Source: Paralithodes platypus
Lineage: Eukaryota; Arthropoda; Malacostraca; Decapoda; Lithodidae
NCBI GenBank assembly: GCA_032716605.1
Contig: CM064517.1
Span: forward strand, 28,157,719 to 28,221,718
DNA: 64,000 bases
Reading direction: 5' to 3'
Below are positions 1 through 11,322 of this stretch, one piece after another (the first letter of the stretch is position 1; each line of letters starts with the position of its first letter). The notes beneath the pieces are model-generated. The model had not been told where the DNA came from and made no database searches. It saw nothing but the letters and a program-made list of their open reading frames with translations. The position numbers were made by a program, and so were the translations under genes.

Positions 1-43
1 ATTTATTTATTAATTTGTTTTTGTTACCTCGCTAGACCTCCTT

Positions 44-530
44 CAATCCCGACCCGACCCCACCCCATCCCGACCGCACCCCATCCCGACCCCACCCCAT
101 CCCGACCGCACCCCATCCCGACCCCACCCCATCACGACCGCACCCCATCCCGACCCCACCCCATCCCGACCCCACCCCGACCCCACCCCATCCCGACCCC
201 ACCCCATCCCGACCTCACTCCGTCCCGACCCCACCCCATCCCGACCGCATCCCATCCCGACCCACCCCATCCCGACCCCACCCCATCCCGACCGCACCCC
301 ACCCCATCCCGACCCCACCCCGACCGCATCCCAAACCGACCCCACCCCATCCCGACCTCGCTCCGTCCCGACCCCACCCCATCCCGACCCCATCCCATCC
401 CGACCCCACCCCATCCCCTCCCCACCCCATCCCGACCGCACCCCACCCCATCCCGACCTCACTCCGTCCCGAACCCCACCCTATCCCGACCCCACCCCAT
501 CCCGACCTCACCCCATCCCGACCCCATATA
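44..530. repeat. C-rich minisatellite, 16-bp unit
   Basis: About 30 degenerate copies of a unit like GACCCCACCCCATCCC, with GACCGCACCCC and GACCTCACTCC variants. One strand is almost free of stops, which creates long Gly/Trp/Val-rich open frames with no biological meaning. Confidence 0.95.
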
Positions 531-532
531 TG

Positions 533-600
533 AAATGTGTATCTTTCTATTGCCAGACGTTTTGATCTCCGAAAGGGTGACCACAAATGAATCACCTTCC
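533..600 (-). mobile_element. 3'-terminal remnant of an RTE-like LINE
   Basis: The reverse complement reads like the last codons and end of the LINE seen at 47566-48075 (compare ATTGCCAGACGTTTTGATC here with ATTGCCAGATGTTATGATCC there). The C-rich minisatellite begins directly beside it. Confidence 0.6.
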
Positions 601-882
601 TATTCCGAGGCAATTAGTTGATATTCTAAGTTGTTCCTCTTCACGGAGGAGGATTGCTAGCCCAACCGTCCAATTTAGCTTGGCATATTATCTTTATATG
701 TCAATAAGTTTCCTTCTATATAAGGTCAATGCAGTCATTGTATCTGTATCTAACTCTATGCATGATCACACACCCGCTCACACACATTCTCTCCCAATCA
801 TCATACATCACAGCAATCGTTGCAATCAGTCAACTTCCCCTCTCCGGAGCTAACCCTTTTGGTGTGTAAAGCATCAATCACT

Positions 883-984
883 CTCTCACTCTCTGGTCTC
901 GGGCTGTAGCAGACCTCTCACTCTCTGGTCTCGGGCTGTAGCAGACCTCTCACTCTCTGGTCTCGGGCTGTAGCAGACCTCTCA
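883..984. repeat. 32-bp tandem repeat, 3 copies
   Basis: Three near-identical copies, each containing GGTCTCGGGCTGTAGCAGAC. The flanks (601-882 and 985-1049) hold nothing I recognise. Confidence 0.95.
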
Positions 985-1049
985 CTGACTTTGGCTTACA
1001 CTGGTTTATAGTCTATCAATCAGTCGGAAATCTATCTACCGGTAGCTAT

Positions 1050-1360
1050 TTAAGGGAAGATGGTCGGTTTTTATGGACACCCTTCTCCCTCATGCTTAGC
1101 CCTTTAGTTTTCAGATTTTAAGACGTTCAACCCCTTAGTTTGGTGATTTTAAGACCATTCGCCCCTTTTCTTTGTCAATATTAAGACTTTTTGTGTCATT
1201 TAGGTGTCGATTTTCTCCTGGCGAGCGATAGCGAGCCTGCAATTTAGGAAGAAGCGGCCTTCGGCCGGAATTATTTTTTACCAAACAAATGTACAAGTAT
1301 ATCTTGAAGGGGGATCCTGGGGTTGTTTTTTAAGTTTGATGGAGGTCTAGGGAGAAGGGG

Positions 1361-1392
<32 letters not shown>

Positions 1393-1395
1393 CTT
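1050..1395 (+). mobile_element. Family A TTAA element, diverged copy
   Basis: It starts at TTAAGGGAAG and contains the core CTGGCGAGCGATAGCGAGCC and the hairpin GCGGCCTTCGGCCGG. The 3' part ends in a 30-base poly(A) followed by TCCCC. Plus orientation is defined here as core first, then hairpin. 1396-1588 after it is AT-rich with imperfect CTATC motifs and nothing else recognisable. Confidence 0.85.
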
Positions 1396-1588
1396 TATTC
1401 TATTTGTACAGTATATATCGATCCCTCTAACAATCCATTTACCTAATCATCAATCAACCGATAATCTATCTAACTATATATCGATCCCTCTAGCCATTAA
1501 TCTACCAAAGCGTCAATCAATCTAGCTATGTAAATATATAACAATACATTTAGCAATCAATCTATCTGACTATGGTCCGTTCATTATT

Positions 1589-1821
1589 AGTCCTCTCCAA
1601 CATATGACGCGATATTGAGCCTATTAGGGATACTTTAAAACCTTTGTTACCATCAGGGGTAATTAGAAACCTTTAGTTTAGTTACTTCAACCTCTGCAGT
1701 TGTCTTTGAGTTAGCTGAGGGCAGAAAACTAATTTTGGAGAGGTAATTATAAGAGTGAGAGAACGCTATTTATTATTGCTAATCTGGCAACCTCTGCGTC
1801 ATATGTGCGTGAAAGGGTTAG
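1589..1821 (+). mobile_element. Family D foldback element
   Basis: The ends are inverted: CATATGACGCGATATTGAGC on the left against GCGTCATATGTGCGTGAAAG on the right, finishing in GGGTTA. The other copy is at 22172-22406 in the opposite orientation. There is no coding capacity. Confidence 0.75.
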
Positions 1822-1854
1822 TAGCCGAGAGATCTTAACTACTATCCTCCATAG

Positions 1855-2012
1855 CTCACAAACTACTAGCGTAATCGAGTTGACATGTCTACCATTTAGG
1901 AAGAGTCAGAATAGGTGTGGGAATTTACGGTCCATTTGTTCCAGCCCTTTTTAAGTTACAGGGGATAGAAGTTTTTAAGATCTCTCGCCTACTTATAATG
2001 CATGACTATATC
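1855..2012. mobile_element. Family G foldback element, partial
   Basis: It shares GATCTCTCGCCTACTTA and the GTTACAGGGGATAGAAG segment with the better copies at 51953-52172 and 52970-53172. The left arm is diverged. Confidence 0.6.
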
Positions 2013-2018
2013 TATTTA

Positions 2019-2346
2019 TTAAGGGGAGATCTCCACTTGAGGGATTTTTTTTTCTTGACCCCTTTCTCCCTCATGTTTAGCCCCATTGCTTTTGATATTA
2101 TAAAACGTTTGCCCCATTAGTTTAGCGATTTTAAGAACTTTCACCCCATATTAAGACCTTTCGTGCAATTCAGGTGTCGATTTTATCCTGGCGAGCGATA
2201 GCGAGCCTGTAATTTAAGAGGAACCGGCCTTCGGCCGGGAAATTTTTCTACCGAAAAATGTACAAATTTATCTTGAAAGGGACTCAAGGGGGTGTAATTT
2301 TAAGACTGATGGAGGTCTAGGGAACAAACTAACTACCTCCCCTTAA
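2019..2346 (+). mobile_element. Family A element, complete; reference copy
   Basis: This 328-bp element is bounded by TTAA on both sides, with short terminal inverted repeats (TTAAGGGGAGAT at the left, CCTCCCCTTAA at the right). In order it has GTGTCGATTTTATC, the core CTGGCGAGCGATAGCGAGCC, a hairpin ACCGGCCTTCGGCCGG (6-bp stem, TTC loop), and a second hairpin ATTTTTC-TACC-GAAAAAT. It has no open reading frame. TTAA target duplication is the habit of the piggyBac superfamily, so a non-autonomous piggyBac-like element is the likeliest class. The right TTAA is shared with the next element. Confidence 0.9.
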
Positions 2347-2558
2347 CCCGTTCAGTACCAGTGACATCCTTTCATTTATCTTCTGGCAATGATTAGACGA
2401 TTTTATTCAGTTTAGGAAGGACCTCTAGCAAATAATTGGGCTTCAAACACTCTCAACCAACCCTTTTGACTACCTCAGATCCTTCTTAAGCTGCATAATA
2501 TCGTGTAAATATGGCTAGAATGCAATTTAACTCACGTCGCTGGTTGTCAAAGGGTTAA
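2343..2558. mobile_element. Family C TTAA foldback element, intact
   Basis: It runs from TTAACCCGTTCAGTACC to GTCAAAGGGTTAA, an imperfect inverted repeat with inner arms TTTAGGAAGGACCTC and AGATCCTTCTTAAGC. The TTAACCC ends resemble piggyBac-type termini. This copy is an empty-site reference for the SINE insertion in the 12603-13229 copy. Confidence 0.85.
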
Positions 2559-2574
2559 ACCACATATATGTATT

Positions 2575-2635
2575 ACCATTATCACGGAGTATGGCAGAGG
2601 CGATGTGGAAGGGTATGGACGATGATGTGAAGAGA
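2575..2635 (+). pseudogene. Decayed partial copy of the SDR exon at 2894
   Basis: ACCATTATCACGGAG matches the start of the true exon (ACCAATATCTTGACGGAG). After an internal deletion, codons from 2594 read AEAMWKGMDDDVKR, against AETMWQAMDEGVKQD in the real exon. The copy lies 320 bp upstream of the exon on the same strand. GTGAAG at 2627 could be a weak donor, but the rest of the exon is missing. It is either a relict of an exon duplication or a former alternative exon. Confidence 0.75.
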
Positions 2636-2716
2636 CTGCCTATCCTATTTATCCATTCATATTTACAGTTATATATCAATCAAGGAATTCATCTGTCTAC
2701 CAAAGTACCTGCCTAC

Positions 2717-2750
<34 letters not shown>

Positions 2751-2893
2751 GCTTATATATCTGTAACTAGCTATCATTCTATCTGTGCATTCATCTTCCT
2801 AACTATCTACCATCCTAACTATGTATCCACCAATGTACCTCTACCTATCAACCAACCCACCTCACCACCCTACCTCCTTTTCCTTCTCCTCAG
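2636..2893. other. Intron end with (ATCT)n microsatellite
   Basis: Pyrimidine-rich intronic DNA with about 8 copies of ATCT (2716-2750). It ends in the polypyrimidine tract and CAG acceptor (2870-2893) of the following exon. Confidence 0.8.
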
Positions 2894-3036
2894 GCACCAA
2901 TATCTTGACGGAGGGCGGGATCGAAGCCACGGCGGAGACCATGTGGCAGGCCATGGACGAGGGGGTCAAGCAAGACTACGGCAGGCACAGGTTCGAAGCC
3001 CGCGTCAACACCATGATGGGATACTCCAAGGGAGGG
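2894..3036 (+). CDS. SDR9C-type dehydrogenase, penultimate exon
   Basis: This 143-bp exon has a strong acceptor (TCCTTTTCCTTCTCCTCAG, ending at 2893) and a consensus donor GTAAGT at 3037. It enters in phase 1 and leaves in phase 0. It encodes a split residue plus 47 residues beginning TNILTEGG and containing MWQAMDEGVKQDYG, ending SKGG. The pattern of a threonine-rich turn after the substrate loop, a Trp helix, then 'YG' and an amphipathic helix fits the region C-terminal to the YxxxK site in the retinol / 17-beta-HSD6 / 3-hydroxybutyrate dehydrogenase group of NAD(P)-dependent short-chain dehydrogenases. The Rossmann fold and catalytic residues must be encoded by upstream exons outside the window, so the substrate cannot be inferred. 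It is joined in frame to the exon at 39804. Confidence 0.9.
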
Positions 3037-3114
3037 GTAAGTTCAGCGTGGGAGACGGGGGGGGGGGGGGGGAAAGGGGAAGGTTTACTTGTTTATATAA
3101 TATATAGCCTATTC

Positions 3115-3245
3115 CTTTTTATATTAGTTTCCTCTCTGGACCTCCATCAAGCTTTAAACACATCCAAAATAACCCTTCGAGATACATGTTTCCATTCTTT
3201 GGTACAACATTGTCGCAGTCGAAGGCCGGTTCCTTAAAAAAAACG
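3115..3245 (-). mobile_element. Family A fragment
   Basis: Right-end part only: TTTCCTCTCTGGACCTCCAT through TCGAAGGCCGGTTCC. The core and left half are gone. 3246-3536 after it holds nothing recognisable. Confidence 0.7.
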
Positions 3246-3536
3246 GCTTCAGTAGCACTCTCATTATAAACTATTTAAAGATCCTAAAACACATTAACCG
3301 GATTATATCTCCAATATATATCAGGATTCAAACCTGAAATTCTGTGGATAAAAGTTCATTACTGTAAATAGTCAGATATATACTGTAAATTACCAATGCC
3401 AGGAATATGAAAGCCAAAAATAAATTAAGCAAGAACACTCACCTGAAGAGATCGTGGTGCTGACGGTCTGCATGACCAACTGCCTACGGACTGGTATCTG
3501 GCGAGAAGAAAAATACAAGTTAATTTTGTCCCTATG

Positions 3537-3655
3537 TATAGAGGAGACAAAGGCAATGCTGCCTGTAGCAAATCCCCCCCCCCCCCACAGTTGAAAGAGT
3601 CACAGGGTAAGTTACAGTCAAAATGTCTGGATACAAGGAGCTTGAAGCAGCCTGC
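3537..3655 (-). mobile_element. Jockey-like LINE 3' end fragment
   Basis: The reverse complement matches the 3' tail seen better at 34438-34590 and 48946-49160: CTTCAAGCTCCTTGTATCCA, then the segment around GTGACTCTTTCAACTGT. It is interrupted by a poly-C run. Confidence 0.65.
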
Positions 3656-3818
3656 TAACTACACGAAGACAAAAAGAAATTAACAAAAAATAAAAACCTC
3701 CCCTAAAGAACAATATACTGTATATCAATCATGGAAGCAGAATAGAAGCAAAACATAGAATAATCATAATTATGAAAACAAAATGGGAAGTGCAAGAACT
3801 GGAAAGAAGAAGAGAATA

Positions 3819-3958
3819 GCGATTTTATTCAGATTAGGAAGGGTATATGGAAGGCAGAGGGTTAATTGAGATAGTCTTTACCCTTATACTTCCCACAGGT
3901 CCTTCCTAAGCTGCATACAATCGTCTAATGATAGCCAGAATAAACTGTCAAAAACGCG
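3819..3958. mobile_element. Family C element, 5'-truncated
   Basis: Inner arms GATTAGGAAGG and GGTCCTTCCTAAGCTGCAT, and the right flank ATAGCCAGAATAAACTGTCA, match family C. The left terminus is missing. Confidence 0.65.
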
Positions 3959-4845
3959 GCATCATTTTGAAGGGGATATGATTAGGTAACATTGAGGGGC
4001 AGTAATAGTGTGACAAATTAGAAGATAAGAAAGAAACAGGAGTGGAAACAGGAGTGTAAACAGGAGTGTAAACAGGAGTGTAAACGGGAGTGTAAAGGAA
4101 TAACAGAGTACCGTAGTCCACTGAACACCAGGCAGTAAAAATAAGATCAGTACGAAGAGAAGGAGAAGCCAAGAATAAAGACAGTAATAAAGCAAGGAAG
4201 AAGCGTGGAAACAGGAAAAAGAAGGACTAGAATAAGAAGGGAGTTAAATGAAAAGGAATAACAATGCTGAAGAAAATCGACAAGGGAACACAATGATAAA
4301 CGCGAGAATGGAGAATGCCGTATATCAGAGACGAAGAATAGACGCAGTGATGTGATAGAAGAAGGAATGACAATATTGAAGAATGCCGAAAAGGGAACAC
4401 TGAGAGATAAACGCTAGCATGAAGAAAGCCACGTATCAGAGACGAAGAATAGACGCAGTGATGTGGTACAGAATACTAGAGACGAGCGACACAGAAGTAT
4501 ACAGTAAATACAAAATAAAAACAAAGACTAGCGAAGAACAAAGTAATACATTAAGGAACACAGAAAACGAACAAGAGGAAAGATAACACAAACTATTAAA
4601 AACGCAATAAATCAAGGAAGACGAGAATAAATAAAATAAAGAAAAAGAAGCGTAAAAAGAGAGAAAACATGCACGCTCAGAACAAGTAAGTATTAAATAA
4701 AGTTAGAAGTGTGGAGGCTACCGGGCCGGGCCGCCCAAATGAGTATACGGTACTGTCGGCCGGTGGGTTAGTTATCCGGCAGACAAGATGGCGGCCGGAC
4801 TTTCCAATAGATGTCCGGTTTTGCTCATACCCGGATCTAGGCCTC
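3959..4845. other. Purine-rich unannotated intron DNA with local duplications
   Basis: Contains 4-5 copies of a 14-bp unit GTGTAAACAGGAGT (4040-4095) and an imperfect tandem duplication of about 112 bp (TCAGAGACGAAGAATAGACG at 4325 and again at 4437). At 4710-4800 there is a GC-richer patch with GGCCGGGCCG and GATGGCGGCCGG. No gene is seen. Confidence 0.7.
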
Positions 4846-5700
4846 TTGGATAGGGTAGGGTAGGGGAGAGGAGGAGAGAACAGGGAAGGGTTGGGTAGGG
4901 TATGATAGGACAGGGTAGGGCTAGTATAGAGAGTCCTTGGGTAGGGTAGGGTAGGGGAGAGGAGGAGAGAACAGGGAAGGGTTGGGTAGGGTATGGTAGG
5001 ATAGGGTAGGGGAAGGTATGTTAGAATATGATAGGATAGGGAAGGGAGGGGAGGATATGGAAAGGAAGGGTTAGGTAGGGTATGGTAGGACAGGGTAGTG
5101 TAAATAGGGTAAGGTAGGATACGTAGGTTAGGGGAAGGTTGGGTAGAATATGATAGGATAGGGAAGGGAGGGGAGGATATGGCAAGGAAGGGTTAGGTAG
5201 GGTATGGTAGGACAGGGTAGGGTAAATAGGGTAAGGTAGGATACGTAGGTTAGGGGAAGGTTGGGTAGAATATGATAGGATAGGGAAGGGAGGTATATGA
5301 TAGGGGATGGGCGGGGAGGATAGGACAAGGAAGGGCAGGGTAGGGCAGCGTAAGGTAATGATAGGGCAGAGGAAGTAGGGTAAGACAGGGGAGGAGAGGA
5401 TTGGACGGGGAAAAGTTAGATAGGGTAAGGTCATGGTTAGGTAAGGTTATGGCTGGACAGGGGTAGGTAGAGTAGGATAGGACAGGGGAGGGCATGCAAG
5501 GTTATGGTTAGGTAGAAGGTCATGGCTCAGCAGAGTATAGGCAAGGTTGGACAGGGTTGGGTAGGATAGGATAGGACATTGTAGGGTTTGGTAGGGCGAG
5601 GTTAGGTAGGATAATAGGCTAAACACACACAACAGAGTTAGGCGGGGTAAGGTAAGGGCATAGGGTAGGACAAGACAAGGCAGGACAGTAGGACAAGTTA
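4846..5700. repeat. Degenerate GGGTA/GGATA-rich satellite
   Basis: Imperfect repeats built on TAGGGTAGGG and TAGGATAGGG, with larger internal duplications of about 70-130 bp (for example GATACGTAGGTTAGGGGAAG at 5118 and at 5240). The spacing is irregular, so this is not a telomeric array. Confidence 0.9.
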
Positions 5701-5705
5701 GGATA

Positions 5706-6335
5706 TACTAGGACAGTGCAAGGCTGGACAGTGCAAGGCTGGACAGTGCAAGGCTGGACAGTGCAAGGCTGGACAGTGCAAGGCTGGACAGTGCAAGGCT
5801 GGACAGTGCAAGGCTGGACAGTGCAAGGCTGGACAGTGCAAGGCTGGACAGTGCAAGGCTGGACAGTGCAAGGCTGGACAGGGCAGGGCTGGACAGTGCA
5901 AGGCTGGACAGTGCAAGGCTGGACAGTGCAAGGCTGGACAGTGCAAGGCTGGACAGTGCAAGGCTGGACAGTGCAAGGCTGGACAGTGCAAGGCTGGACA
6001 GTGCAAGGCTGGACAGTGCAAGGCTGGACAGTGCAAGGCTGGACAGTGCAAGGCTGGACAGTGCAAGGCTGGACAGGGCAAGGCTGGACAGGGCAGGGCT
6101 GGACAGTGCAAGGCTGGACAGTGCAAGGCTGGACAGTGCAAGGCTGGACAGGGCAGGGCTGGACAGTGCAAGGCTGGACAGGGCAAGGCTGGACAGGGCA
6201 AGGCTGGACAGGGCAGGGCTGGACAGGGCAGGGCTGGACAGGGCAGGGCTGGACAGGGCAGGGCTGGAGAGGGCAAGGCTGGACAGGGCAGGGCTGGAGA
6301 GGGCAAGGCAGGACAGGGCAGGGCTGGAGAGGCAC
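5706..6335. repeat. 15-bp minisatellite, about 42 copies
   Basis: The unit is GGACAGTGCAAGGCT. From about 6061 rightwards variants (GGGCAGGGCT, GAGAGGGCAAGGCT) accumulate, while the left half is almost uniform, which suggests growth or homogenisation from the left. Because 15 is divisible by 3, several frames stay open on both strands. Confidence 0.97.
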
Positions 6336-6371
6336 ATATATTCTAATCCTCTTGACTAGACATAGGTTGCC

Positions 6372-6698
6372 TTAAGGGGAAATCTCCACTTGAGGGATTT
6401 TTTTTCTTGACCTCTTTCTCCCTCATGTTTAGCCCCATTGCTTTTGATATTATAAAACGTTTGCCCCATTAGTTTAGCGATTTTAAGAACTTTCACCCCA
6501 TATTAAGACCTTTCGTGCAATTCAGGTGTCGATTTAATCCTGGCGAGCGATAGCGAGCCTGTAAGTTAAGAGGAGCCGGCCTTCGGCCGGGACATTTTTC
6601 TACCGAAAAATGTACAAATTAATCTTGAAAGGGACTCAAGGGGGTGTAATTTTAAGCTTGATGGAGGTCTAGGGAACAAAGTAAATACCTCCCCTTAA
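6372..6698 (+). mobile_element. Family A element, complete
   Basis: Nearly identical to the copy at 2019-2346, with TTAA at both ends and both hairpins intact. It lies 36 bp downstream of the 15-bp satellite. 6699-7012 beyond it has no recognisable feature. Confidence 0.9.
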
Positions 6699-7012
6699 AC
6701 CTGTGAATTCGAAGCCCGACAGGCAACTAAATCTAACAATTAAGCAACCAATGCCACTGGATAGAAGTTTGTCCGCCCCATGGCTTCTTCTAGATGGCGC
6801 ACAATACCACACTGCGCAAAACTGCCCTGTTCATATTCCTCCACACCACCGGTGAAGATTGGCGGTGTTGTATTTAATGAGTTTTAGTGATACTTATACA
6901 ATACAATGTGTTGCCAACAACAAGGATATTTTATGGGATGTTGTTGAACTTACGATGAAAAACTAATACGATATACAACACTAATTCTCCCTACCAAGGT
7001 AATGACACAATC

Positions 7013-7195
7013 TTAGTCAATATTAAGACCTTTCGTGCCCTTCAGTTGATGATTTTTTTTTCCTGGGGAACGATAACGAGCCAGTAAGTTAGGAGTAACC
7101 GGCCCTACCGAAACATATACAATATATTTTAGACCGGGGGTCTTGGGGATGTTTTTGTAAGTTTGGCAGAGATTTAGGGAGCAAACTAAACAAAT
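7013..7195 (+). mobile_element. Family A fragment, heavily decayed
   Basis: TATTAAGACCTTTCGTGCCC, a damaged core CTGGGGAACGATAACGAGCC, and a remnant CCGGCCCTACCG where hairpin 1 was lost by deletion. The left end is absent. 7196-7526 shows nothing I recognise. Confidence 0.7.
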
Positions 7196-7526
7196 AAATA
7201 AATAAATGAAAACACAACTTAAAGCCAGGTATAAGGTTGAGACATTGCACAGAGTACAACACTGAGCAACAAAATAAATACATAAATAACTAAAATAAAA
7301 GTATATAAATAAAAGTAAAGCCAACAAAATCAAAGTGAAGTGATAAAAGGACTGGTTACTTTACGAGACCGCAACAAACGATCTAGAAAATTGGCCAGAA
7401 AGAATAATAGATGATAATGGTCGGTTGGAAAAGAAAATTGAAGACGGACATAAAGATATATAGCGAGGTGAAGGCAGAAAAATAAGGCCTAGGAAAGAAT
7501 TTATGAGAAGTACGGTCGCGCTAATA

Positions 7527-7740
7527 ATGCCGGTATCATCCGAGCGCTTTTTCCCTCAACATTTATACTAAACACTGATCTGGCAGCTTAAGAGGTCAAC
7601 ATTTAGATTTTTTCGGTCACCTAAATTCATCTACCATCAGTCTAGTTTCCGATACCAGTGCAAAATATTCCAGAAATGTTGCCAGAAAATGTGTAATCAT
7701 CGAATGTTGACTATAAAAGCTCTTGTGTGATACCGGCTTA
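7527..7740 (+). mobile_element. Family E foldback element
   Basis: The 214-bp element has inverted ends: left GCCGGTATCATCCGAGCGC, right GCTCTTGTGTGATACCGGC. Other copies are at 17184-17398 (same orientation) and 29997-30210 (inverted). No ORF. Confidence 0.85.
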
Positions 7741-8002
7741 AGTCATGTCCCAGCGGTCATTACGTTTGGCTTGCTCTATGCTGTATTAATGTCTGCCAGA
7801 TGTTGAATAGGGTGGATAAGTGTAGGAACATGTTTGTATATTTCACTCGATATGAAGAAATGAAGCTTGGATATTGCTGATACCAAATATTGATCAAAAC
7901 ATACTTGGTGCCGAGACATTACTTATTAGCGCGACTGTACACCACAGAGGTAAGAGAGATGGCGTAAATATAAACACTAATAAGAATGTGTCAATTTGGA
8001 GG

Positions 8003-8294
8003 TTAAAGGGAGGTTTTTAGTTTCCTCTCTAGACCTCCATCAAGCTTAAAAAACTACTCCCAAGAATCCACCCCCTTTGTGAGATAAATGTCAAAACAAA
8101 GGCCGGTTCGTCCTAAATTGCATGTTCGGTATCGCTCACCCAGAACAAAATCGACACATAAATGGCACGAAAGGTCTTAATTTTGTTTAATTAAATGGGG
8201 CGAATATCTAATAACCTCAACACTAATGGGGCCAAACCTGAGGGAGAAGGGGGTCCAGAAAAGAGAAAAAAAACATAATCCATCCTCCCCTTAA
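8003..8294 (-). mobile_element. Family A element, diverged
   Basis: TTAA at both ends. The core is mutated (TGTTCGGTATCGCTCACCCA) and hairpin 1 is reduced to AAAGGCCGG. 7741-8002 to its left holds nothing clear. Confidence 0.8.
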
Positions 8295-8940
<646 letters not shown>

Positions 8941-9085
8941 AGTTTTTGGTAATTACATCCTCCTCCTTCTCCTTCTATCACCTGGTACAGGGAAAAACAA
9001 CAAGCATTACACCATTCCTTCCACACACTTTCGATCAGTGGTTCTCAACTTGGAAGACACACACTCAGGGACATAAATCATGGCC

Positions 9086-9449
9086 TTAAGAGGGTAGTAC
9101 TCGCTTTTTCTGGACCCCCTTCTCCCTCATGTTTAGCATATTAGTTTTGAGGTTTTAAGATGTTTAAGTTTGGCGATTTTGAGACCTTTCGCCTCATTTT
9201 TTTTTATCAATATTAAGACCTCTCGTGTTCTTTAGATTTCGATGTTTTCCTGGCGAGCGATAGCGAGTCTCTAATTTTAGAAGGAACCAGCCTTCGGCCG
9301 GGACATTTTTCTAACGAAAAATATACAAATTTATCTTGAAAGGGGATCTGGGGGGTGTTTTTCTAAGTTTGATGGAGGTCTAGCGAGGAAACTCCAAAAT
9401 ATATTAATACATAAATAAACAGACCAAAAACCAAGCACTACGCCCTTAT
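9086..9449 (+). mobile_element. Family A element, long-tailed variant
   Basis: The core is CTGGCGAGCGATAGCGAGTC and the hairpin CCAGCCTTCGGCCGG carries one mismatch. It has an extra AT-rich tail (AATACATAAATAAACAGACC) before the right end, as at 24631-24884. Confidence 0.8.
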
Positions 9450-9529
9450 GTTTCTGTAGCTATTCCGACCGTAATCGTATATTCTCCATTAATCTGTACC
9501 AAGAACAGTATAATAATGCACTTCGTGGA

Positions 9530-9645
9530 TTCATATCAACAGTTCATGCCCATGTATCGAGTATTGTTCGCATTCGTGGAGAGGTTCAACCAACTTCCTT
9601 CTCGAAAGAGTCTATTCAGAAGCAATTATCCTCATCAACCCCAAG
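9530..9645 (+). mobile_element. LINE reverse-transcriptase C-terminal fragment
   Basis: Codons read CIEYCSHSWRGSTNFLLERV, matching the CIKYCSHVWGGSSHTALLHK segment of the LINE at 55979-56990. It is a short relic with no intact frame, inserted between family A copies. Confidence 0.75.
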
Positions 9646-9647
9646 CA

Positions 9648-9738
9648 AATAGGGCGAATGTCTTAAAATCTCAAAATTAGTGGGGCTAAACATGAGGGCG
9701 AAGGGGACCCAGAAAAAGCAACCATCTCCCGTTAAAAC
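9648..9738 (-). mobile_element. Family A left-end fragment
   Basis: Only the terminal approximately 90 bp remain: GGGGCTAAACATGAGGGCGA to CATCTCCCGTTAA. Confidence 0.75.
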
Positions 9739-9789
9739 TTCTGAACACCACTGACAAAGTAATAGAAATAAAGAACAAGTAACCAGCCT

Positions 9790-10114
9790 TTAAGGGGAGG
9801 TATTTAGTTTGTTCCCTAGACCTCCATCAACCTTAAAATTACACCCCATTGAGTCCCTTTCAAGATAAATTTGTACATTTTTCGGTAGAAAAATTTCCCG
9901 GCCGAAGGCCGGTTCCTCTTAAATTACAGGCTCGCTATCGCTCGCCAGGATAAAATCGACACCTAAATGGCACGAAAGGTCTTAATATGGGGTGAAAGTT
10001 CTTAAAATCGCTAAACTAATGGGGCAAACATTTTATAATATCAAAAGCAATGGGGCTAAACATAGGGAGAAATAGGTCAAGAAAAAAATCCCTCAAGTGG
10101 AGATCTCCCCTTAA
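9790..10114 (-). mobile_element. Family A element, complete
   Basis: 325 bp with TTAA at both ends, perfect core (GGCTCGCTATCGCTCGCCAG) and hairpin CCGGCCGAAGGCCGG. It is very close to the copies at 35771 and 50426. Confidence 0.9.
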
Positions 10115-10185
10115 GGACAGGGAGGGGCTTGGGGGTTTCTGGAGCCCCTTATCCCTCATGCTTTGCTCCCTTAGCTAAATAACAC
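10111..10185 (+). mobile_element. Family A left-end fragment sharing a TTAA
   Basis: TTAAGGACAGGGAGGGGCTT followed by CCCCTTATCCCTCATGCTTT. It uses the right TTAA of the preceding copy as its own left end. Confidence 0.6.
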
Positions 10186-10409
10186 ATCTGGCCTTAACAC
10201 CACAGCCCATCAAACTCTCATTCCAATCACTCATCTCTTATTATAGTTCTCCTTCCATCTCCATTACTGTCTACCATCCAGCATCTCTCTCTCACACACA
10301 CTCACCTCTTTCTCGCATACTCCCCCCCCCCTCTCTCTCTCTCATAAACACACTCCCCTACCCCCCCCCCCCCTCCTCTCTCTCTCTCTCGCACACATAC
10401 ACACATTAG

Positions 10410-10472
<63 letters not shown>

Positions 10473-10685
10473 GCACTATCCACCATCAAATTAACACTTC
10501 TGGTAATTTTCTTCCTCAACTATGTTCTCAAGTTGTCAGGTAAATAGTCCATTTATGTGCAAGCAGTTTCATTAATCTTCAAGTTCCGTTATGGCCGTGT
10601 CTCTATCTATCTATCTAAATATCTACATCTCTCTCCCTCTATCTATCTATATGCCAACCCCAATTAACTATAATTTACCAAATGC
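10186..10685. repeat. CT-rich microsatellite region
   Basis: Contains (CT)n at 10380-10395 and 10420-10468, plus C-runs. Apart from CTATCT motifs, no gene or dispersed repeat is seen. Confidence 0.85.
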
Positions 10686-11228
10686 ACACCACGAAGTCAT
10701 GCTCTCAATCATCTGTGTTCTCAATTCACACCACGAAGTCATGCTCTCAATCATCTGTGTTTTCAATTCACACCACGAAGTCATGCTCTCAATCATCTGT
10801 GTTCTCAATTCACACCACGAAGTCATGCTCTCAATCATCTGTGTTCTCAATTCACACCACGAAGTCATGCTCTCAATCATCTGTTTTCAATTCACACCAC
10901 GAAGTCATGCTCTCAATCATCTGTGTTCTCAATTCACACCACGAAGTCATGCTCTCAATCATCTGTGTTCTCAATTCACACCACGAAGTCATGCTCTCAA
11001 TCATCTCTGTTCTCAATTCACACCACGAAGTCATGCTCTCAATCATCTGTGTTCTCAATTCACACCATGAAGTCATGCTCTCAATCATCTGTGTTCTCAA
11101 TTCACACCACGAAGTCATGCTCTCAATCATCTGTGTTCTCAATTCACACCACGAAGTCATGCTCTCAATCATCTGTGTTCTCAATTCACACCACGAAGTC
11201 ATGCTCTCAATCATCTGTGTTCTCAATT
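10686..11228. repeat. 42-bp minisatellite, 13 copies
   Basis: Each unit contains ACACCACGAAGTCATGCTCT and AATCATCTGTGTTC. Units are almost identical, with one 4-bp deletion near 10884. Since 42 is a multiple of 3, open frames on both strands repeat 14 residues (for example HTTKSCSQSSVFSI). There is no start context or flanking exon to support a gene. Confidence 0.97.
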
Positions 11229-11322
11229 TGTTAGTTGTACAGTTCATTGGTGTAGTTTTTCTTCTTCATTAATCTTGAAGTTTCGTTTTATTCGTCAACA
11301 GCGTCTCTGTAAGTTTATAAAT

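Noticed and set aside
2019..2346. Family A as a gene or structured host RNA
   Set aside because: Copies sit in both orientations, bounded by TTAA, with no promoter or ORF; mobile element is the simpler reading.
4846..5620. Telomeric or interstitial telomere array (TTAGG occurs here)
   Set aside because: TTAGG words are scattered in degenerate GGGTA/GGATA repeats without a 5-bp period.
5619..6375. 200-residue frames on both strands
   Set aside because: The 15-bp satellite keeps frames open.
10591..11272. A repeat protein of 14-residue units
   Set aside because: The 42-bp satellite is in frame, but the start lies in plain DNA, both strands are equally open, and synonymous sites are not more variable than others.
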